From Desulfobacterales bacterium (GTDB lineage: Bacteria > Desulfobacterota > Desulfobacteria > Desulfobacterales > UBA11574): a stretch of 10,539 nt of DNA. A program made the translations under genes and the position numbers. The DNA lies in assembly GCA_030145595.1 (NCBI GenBank), contig JAQYVG010000055.1:1-10539 (forward strand), read 5' to 3'. The notes below the pieces were generated by a model that was not told the DNA's origin, made no database searches, and saw only the letters and a program-made list of their open reading frames with translations. Shown here piece after piece: positions 7,070 to 10,539 of this stretch (within the stretch, counting starts at the first letter, position 1; each line of letters begins with the position of its first letter).

Positions 7070-7741
7070 TTAAAAATCTCTTCTCTCAGGACAGTCCGTT
7101 TTGCGGCAATCGGAACAGGGGATGTATGGATCTACGCCGTTTTCATCATCGCCATAGATTCCAAATACACCAGAAATGGATTTGCGGGGCGTCATCAGGC
7201 AGGCATCGTTCAACTCAACACCGATGGGCTCTGAATCGACGAGCTTGAAAAATTCTTTTTGTTCGGTAACAGGCCAGTCGCAATAACCCGGGCTGAAGCA
7301 CAAGGTCACCTGTTTGCTTTGTTTTTCATATTTGTTTTTCATACGCTCATGAAACGTTTCCACCATATTATCAGCAGCTACGGATGCCATAGCGTCCAGG
7401 ATGTACGCTTCCGACAGACGGTTTTTGTCCATGAGCCGGTTGATCTCGCCTTCAATGCCATCGCCTAAAGTGGCGATATAACATACGATTTCATCACAAT
7501 CTTTTAACGTTTTTGAAAGTTTCGGACTTTTAAATTTCGTCCCTCCTTTTAGAAGAACGGCCCCCTTTTCTGTCGTATCGATTCTCGTATTCTGGTAGTA
7601 CAAAGAAGGATCGATGAGTTCGTCAAATACCGCTTCCAACTTTTCTATTTTCGTGCAGGTCGAACGGGAAACATTGCCAAAATCGTCACTCCCAAAAAGC
7701 TTGGCCAATTCATTTTTATCTATGGTCGGCATGACTTCCAT
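7070..7741 (-). CDS. MetH activation-domain-like protein, putative corrinoid reactivator with C-terminal Cys cluster
   Basis: The C-terminal half matches the vitamin B12-dependent methionine synthase activation domain: SPGYCDWPVTEQKEFF (150-165), IGVEL (173-177), and MTPRKSISGVFGIYG (183-197). In MetH this domain binds SAM and reductively remethylates cob(II)alamin. As a 223-residue stand-alone protein in a methyl-transfer operon, it probably revives the oxidised corrinoid protein, replacing the unrelated iron-sulfur RamA reactivator. The tail adds PCSDCRKTDC, with Cys at 209, 212 and 217, which could hold a metal or iron-sulfur centre. The N-terminal 90 residues resemble the extension of other free-standing versions. 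The ATG at 7741 has AAAGGGA seven bases upstream; Met4 is a weaker alternative. It heads the tight gene run after the predicted promoter. The electron donor and the reactivation role are inferred. Confidence 0.85.
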   Translation of the reverse strand: MEVMPTIDKNELAKLFGSDDFGNVSRSTCTKIEKLEAVFDELIDPSLYYQNTRIDTTEKGAVLLKGGTKFKSPKLSKTLKDCDEIVCYIATLGDGIEGEINRLMDKNRLSEAYILDAMASVAADNMVETFHERMKNKYEKQSKQVTLCFSPGYCDWPVTEQKEFFKLVDSEPIGVELNDACLMTPRKSISGVFGIYGDDENGVDPYIPCSDCRKTDCPERRDF

Positions 7742-7799
7742 CTTAAGATCCCTTTATATTAGCACATTCTTTCTGTAAAGATGTTTTGTATAGGTATTT

Positions 7800-7842
7800 G
7801 TTTAATGTTAATAATTTTATGTGAAACTATTACATTAAACAA
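7800..7842 (-). promoter_or_regulatory. predicted promoter overlapped by an inverted repeat, candidate MarR operator
   Basis: Read on the minus strand, TTGTTT (7842-7837) and TAAAAT (7819-7814) are separated by exactly 17 bases, an acceptable sigma70-type promoter about 70 bases before the reactivator gene. A dyad with 9-bp perfect arms overlaps it: GTTTAATGT at 7800-7808 and ACATTAAAC at 7832-7840. One arm covers the -35 box and the other lies near the expected start of transcription. The MarR gene just upstream makes its product the natural ligand. The promoter and the operator are predictions from sequence only. Confidence 0.5.
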
Positions 7843-7887
7843 TTTCTTTTGTAAAGGCTTTTTTGCAAATATCCAGGCAGGATCTGT

Positions 7888-7903
7888 CTGCTGGGAGCAG
7901 CAG
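7888..7903 (-). terminator. short GC-rich hairpin downstream of the MarR gene
   Basis: CTGCTG, a GGAG loop and CAGCAG form a 6-bp hairpin, 30 bases after the MarR stop codon. No U-run follows immediately on the minus strand; a TTTGC-AAAAAA stretch comes about 25 bases later. It may weaken read-through from marR into the methyl-transfer genes, but it is a poor intrinsic terminator. The remaining bases of this 191-base gap hold the promoter described above. Confidence 0.3.
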
Positions 7904-7932
7904 CAATAGAGTAAAAGATAAAATCCGTAGTG

Positions 7933-8424
7933 CTACTTGACCTCCAGATCCTGGACGTCAAGCATGTCGGTAAGCATGCTGAGGGAACGCACGATCTGTT
8001 CTATTTTGGCCTTTTCAGTCTGTCTCAAGCCATCAATGATCTTTTGCTGGATGGGCGGTGGGGCATTTTCAGCCAACTTTTTTCCGGCTTCAGTGAGCTG
8101 GATGGTAATCACACGGCGATCCGGAGAGTTTCGCATCCGCTCCGCAAAGCCTTTTTTTTCCAAACGGTCGACAACTCCGGTGACCGTGCTGGACTTAACC
8201 ATCATATGCTTGGCTATTTGGGAGGGTGGTAAAGGACCATACTCATCAAGCGCTAAAATGCAGTTGAGCTGTGCCGCGCTTATCTGATATTTTTTATTTA
8301 ACTCCTTGGTATAGAGCTCACTCGCCTGAATGAGCCTGCGGATCGAATAGATGATCTGCTTGGCGTGGTCAGGCGGAAATTGATTGTCTATAGTATTTAG
8401 GTTACCGCTGTTGTCAGTTGACAT
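7933..8424 (-). CDS. MarR-family transcriptional regulator, 163 aa
   Basis: The length and pattern are typical of MarR. N- and C-terminal dimerisation helices flank a winged helix at about residues 64-118. The recognition region reads SQIAKHMMVKSSTVTGVVDR (68-87) and the wing carries DRRVITIQLTEAG (102-114). It has one Cys (residue 55), so a two-Cys redox switch is unlikely. It is the first minus-strand gene before the methyl-transfer run and is divergent from cobQ, so it probably senses a substrate or metabolite of the pathway. The ATG at 8424 follows AGGAA at about nine bases. The upstream region has CTTTAT (8471-8476) inverted as ATAAAG (8485-8490), a possible site for self-regulation. The family is certain; targets and ligand are inferred from position. 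Confidence 0.92.
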   Translation of the reverse strand: MSTDNSGNLNTIDNQFPPDHAKQIIYSIRRLIQASELYTKELNKKYQISAAQLNCILALDEYGPLPPSQIAKHMMVKSSTVTGVVDRLEKKGFAERMRNSPDRRVITIQLTEAGKKLAENAPPPIQQKIIDGLRQTEKAKIEQIVRSLSMLTDMLDVQDLEVK

Positions 8425-8708
8425 TTTATTTTATTCCTGCTGAAAAGTTTTTAGCTCAAACAATTTATTACTTTATACAAATCAATAAAGCAATCTATTT
8501 TTTGTTCTTTAGACTTTTTTCTAATTTTCATAGAACAAGTTGACTGGGCTTCTCGTGGGAACGCTGCCTTCATTTTTTGTTAACCCGGTTTGAAATGGCC
8601 GATTTTACCGTAAAAGCAAGGGATATGGGAGTTAATTATATCGGTATTTGCTGTGGCGCCGGAATTTTCTTGACTTTATTGCAATTTTTTAATTATTTGA
8701 TGGGTCTG
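8425..8708. promoter_or_regulatory. divergent intergenic region with candidate cobQ promoter
   Basis: This AT-rich interval separates marR (leftward) from the cobQ leader (rightward). On the plus strand, TTGACT at 8670-8675 is a good -35 box. AATTAT at 8691-8696 (15-base spacing) or TTATTT at 8693-8698 (17-base spacing) could serve as -10, placing transcription start just before the riboswitch. For marR, the minus-strand TTGCTT near 8492 with TAATAA 17 bases on is a possible promoter that overlaps the CTTTAT/ATAAAG dyad at 8471-8490. I see no gene in the interval. Confidence 0.45.
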
Positions 8709-8870
8709 TTCAGGTGCTCGTTGAGAGCTTAAAAGGGAACCCCGTGAGATTCGGGGACGGGCCCGCCGCTGTAATCGGGAACGAAAGCCGCAATAAACCA
8801 CTGCTCATCTTCAGCTGAATGGGAAGGCGCGGCCGGTAGAACGATCCGAAAGTCAGAAGACCTGCCTGAA
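8709..8870 (+). ncRNA. cobalamin riboswitch aptamer
   Basis: The conserved blocks of the AdoCbl-type riboswitch occur in order. The P1 arm TTCAG (8709-8713) pairs with CTGAA (8866-8870). Then come GGTGC in the P2 region, GGGAA (8735-8739), a CCCCG/CGGGG stem, GCCCGCCGCTGTAA (8761-8774), CCACTG (8798-8803), GGGAAGGCGC (8821-8830), and the B12 box AGTCAGAAGACCTGCC (8851-8866). It should bind a cobalamin and lower expression of the cobQ transcript when B12 is plentiful. The downstream intrinsic terminator supports a transcriptional mechanism. It lies on the same strand as cobQ, about 105 bases before its preferred start. Confidence 0.95.
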
Positions 8871-8887
8871 TGGAAGGCTTGACCTGC

Positions 8888-8910
8888 GAGGAGAGAGGTA
8901 AGTCATGTGA
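8888..8910 (+). promoter_or_regulatory. strong ribosome site followed by an ATG-TGA start-stop codon in the cobQ leader
   Basis: GGAGAGAGG at about 8890-8898 is the best Shine-Dalgarno in the leader. It is followed at ideal spacing by ATG at 8905, directly followed by TGA (8908-8910). The same bases contain GTG at 8907, which opens the cobQ frame 23 codons before the preferred ATG. The site lies between the aptamer and the terminator hairpin. It could be a minimal start-stop element, a true upstream start for cobQ, or a fortuitous arrangement. Confidence 0.4.
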
Positions 8911-8931
8911 TCTTGAGGATAAAAAAGGGAC

Positions 8932-8969
8932 ATCCCCGGGTCGATTTAATATCGCTTCGGGGATTTTTT
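8932..8969 (+). terminator. rho-independent terminator of the cobalamin riboswitch
   Basis: ATCCCCG (8932-8938) pairs with CGGGGAT (8958-8964), with an inner CGAT/ATCG helix (8942-8945 with 8951-8954), and six T residues follow (8964-8969). This is the expected expression platform: folded when the aptamer holds cobalamin. CGGGGA inside the aptamer (8752-8757) could pair with the terminator's left arm as an antiterminator, which is a guess. The GGGGA of the right arm also sits about 12 bases before the cobQ ATG, so the hairpin might additionally hide a weak ribosome site. Confidence 0.8.
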
Positions 8970-8975
8970 GTTGGA

Positions 8976-10490
8976 ATGCATAACCTGATTATAAATAATA
9001 AGAAACAACAGGGGTTGTGTCTGGCTGTCTTGGGAACAGCTTCTGATGTTGGCAAAAGCATCGTCACCACAGCCCTTTGTCGTATTTTTGCAGACCAAGG
9101 CGTACGGACTGCGCCGTTCAAAGCCCAGAATATGTCAAATAATTCGGGAGTTACGCCCGAAGGTCTGGAAATGGGACGTGCTCAGATCGTGCAGGCCGAG
9201 GCCGCCGGAATACCTCCGCACGTGGATATGAACCCGATCCTTTTAAAGCCCACCGGTGATACCGGCTCGCAGGTTGTAATCCTGGGCGAAGCTTCTGGAG
9301 ATCTGACGGCCAGCCAGTACTATAAAAATAAAACCCGCCTGTTCTCCATCGCCTGTTCGGCACTCGACCGATTACGCGACTCGTATGATCTTGTTGTCAT
9401 GGAAGGGGCCGGTTCTTGCGCTGAAGTCAATCTTATGCCGGACGACCTGGTAAATCTACGCATGGCCGAATATGCCGGCGCCCCCGTAATTGTGGTGGCC
9501 GACATCCATAGGGGCGGCGTTTTTGCCCAAATTATCGGAACCCTGGAATGTCTGCCTCAAAAACAACGAGATCAGATCGCAGGTTTTATCATCAACCGCT
9601 TTCGCGGGGACATGCGTCTGTTTGACGCCGGAGTCCGCTGGATAAAGGAGCGGACCGCTAAAAAGGTGTTAGGCGTGCTGCCATGGTATAACCACTTCCA
9701 CATTGAGTCTGAAGATTCGGTGGTAATTGAAAACCCCAAAGCGATATCGCCGGCAAAAATCGATGCTCCGGCAATCGCGGTTATCCGCCTGCCCCATATT
9801 TCCAATTTTACCGATTTCGACAGCCTTGCGAGTTTGCCTGGACTTGAGGTCTATTTTATTGAACAGGTCCAGGACCTGCCCGGGTTCAGGGCCGTTATCC
9901 TGCCCGGATCAAAAAATACGCGATCGGATTTGAACTGGCTGCATACAACCGGATGGTCTCGAAAAATTAGCGCTTATGCCGATCAGGGCGGACATATATT
10001 AGGAATTTGCGGCGGATATCAGATGATGGGCCATGCTGTGCACGATCCAAAAGGTCTGGAAGGCCGTCCGGGTAAAAGCCAAGGACTGAAGCTCCTGCCG
10101 GTTGAAACCATTCTAAAAGCCCCTAAAAAGACGACACGATCGAGGTTCGCCTGGCAGGATATCGAAGGTACCGGCTACGAAATCCATATGGGGCAGACCC
10201 GGCGGCTTGATGGAGAGCCCCTGTTTCAGGTCTTTGAACGCAACCGCATTCCCTGTGAAACCGAAGATGGATGTACGCTACACGCATCGCGCATTATGGG
10301 AACCTATATGCACGGACTGTTCGATACGCCCGGCATCACCAAGCGCTGGTTAAACATTGTCGGGCTTGGCAAAATCACGTTGCCCGACCCTTATGGCCTG
10401 GCAGCCAAAAATACGGCCTATGACCATCTGGCCGCTCATTTTGAAAAACACATCGATGTTTCGGAAATTGTTAAACTGTTAAATAATTGA
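8976..10490 (+). CDS. cobQ: cobyric acid synthase (adenosylcobyric acid synthase, CobQ/CbiP)
   Basis: CobQ amidates carboxylates b, d, e and g of adenosylcobyrinic acid a,c-diamide, using ATP and glutamine, in the cytoplasm. The 504-residue protein has the usual length and both domains. The dethiobiotin-synthetase-like N-terminal domain shows GTASDVGKS (20-28), KAQNMSNNSG (49-58), EMGRAQ (65-70) and MEGAGS (142-147). The C-terminal class I glutamine amidotransferase domain shows GICGGYQ with nucleophile Cys345 and GTYMHGLFD with His446. I chose ATG 8976 because it lies after the riboswitch terminator and gives a normal N terminus. GTG 8907 is in frame with a better ribosome site, but translation from it would run through the terminator hairpin. 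Expression should be repressed by cobalamin. Its product feeds the corrinoid protein encoded on the other side of the divergent region. Confidence 0.95.
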   Translation: MHNLIINNKKQQGLCLAVLGTASDVGKSIVTTALCRIFADQGVRTAPFKAQNMSNNSGVTPEGLEMGRAQIVQAEAAGIPPHVDMNPILLKPTGDTGSQVVILGEASGDLTASQYYKNKTRLFSIACSALDRLRDSYDLVVMEGAGSCAEVNLMPDDLVNLRMAEYAGAPVIVVADIHRGGVFAQIIGTLECLPQKQRDQIAGFIINRFRGDMRLFDAGVRWIKERTAKKVLGVLPWYNHFHIESEDSVVIENPKAISPAKIDAPAIAVIRLPHISNFTDFDSLASLPGLEVYFIEQVQDLPGFRAVILPGSKNTRSDLNWLHTTGWSRKISAYADQGGHILGICGGYQMMGHAVHDPKGLEGRPGKSQGLKLLPVETILKAPKKTTRSRFAWQDIEGTGYEIHMGQTRRLDGEPLFQVFERNRIPCETEDGCTLHASRIMGTYMHGLFDTPGITKRWLNIVGLGKITLPDPYGLAAKNTAYDHLAAHFEKHIDVSEIVKLLNN

Positions 10491-10504
10491 GTAGTCGAAC
10501 TAGC

Positions 10505-10539
10505 ATGGGGTTAGTAATGAAGAAAATTGTACTGATTAT
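10505..10539 (+). CDS. 5' end of a further gene after cobQ (partial)
   Basis: An open frame begins at ATG 10505 or, more likely, at ATG 10517, where GGGG lies upstream. The latter gives MKKIVLI before the window ends. It starts 14-26 bases after the cobQ stop on the same strand, so it is probably in the same riboswitch-controlled transcript, perhaps another cobalamin gene. The hydrophobic MKKIVLI start suits the first strand of a Rossmann-like protein, but seven residues cannot identify a family. Confidence 0.45.
   Translation, partial: MGLVMKKIVLI

Noticed and set aside
8907..8975. GTG 8907 as the cobQ start
   Set aside because: The ribosome site is good, but the added 23 residues are encoded across the riboswitch terminator and resemble no CobQ N terminus. 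It is kept only as an alternative.

Overview
The window reads as a chromosomal segment of a strict anaerobe with corrinoid-dependent C1 metabolism. A Desulfobacterales-like sulfate reducer (Desulfobacterota) is the best guess. The basis is a non-pyrrolysine MttB-type methyl-transfer cluster next to a riboswitch-controlled cobalamin gene, plus AT-rich foldback repeats between genes of a moderate-GC genome. No rRNA or other taxonomic marker is present, so this is inference.

Layout. Positions 1-303 (minus) hold the N-terminal 101 codons of an asparagine-synthase-like protein whose nucleophilic Cys2 is Ser. Positions 304-696 are non-coding and contain a perfect 32-nt palindrome. From 8424 down to 697, seven genes lie on the minus strand: a MarR regulator; a MetH-activation-domain protein (corrinoid reactivator); an MttB-family methyltransferase; a pterin-binding methyltransferase (MtgA/AcsE type); a second, divergent MttB-family protein; a MttC/MtgC-type corrinoid protein; and a class I SAM methyltransferase of unknown role. 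Two gaps inside the run hold foldback repeats: a 320-bp MITE-like element with 11-bp terminal inverted repeats (2727-3047) and a smaller one (4631-4754). On the plus strand, a cobalamin riboswitch (8709-8870) and a rho-independent terminator (8932-8969) precede cobQ, and the first codons of another gene follow cobQ.

How it fits together. The expected pathway is: an MttB protein takes a methyl group from a methylated amine (probably a quaternary amine) and puts it on the Co(I) corrinoid protein. The pterin-binding enzyme then moves it to tetrahydrofolate for oxidation or the Wood-Ljungdahl pathway. The activation-domain protein would rescue corrinoid oxidised to Co(II). The MarR protein probably controls the run through a dyad that overlaps a predicted promoter upstream of the reactivator. 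The divergent cobQ is under B12 feedback, so cofactor synthesis and use lie side by side. The points most worth following are the paired, unequal MttB paralogues, the terminal SAM methyltransferase, the small stand-alone reactivator, the Cys-less amidotransferase domain, and the start-stop codon in the cobQ leader.
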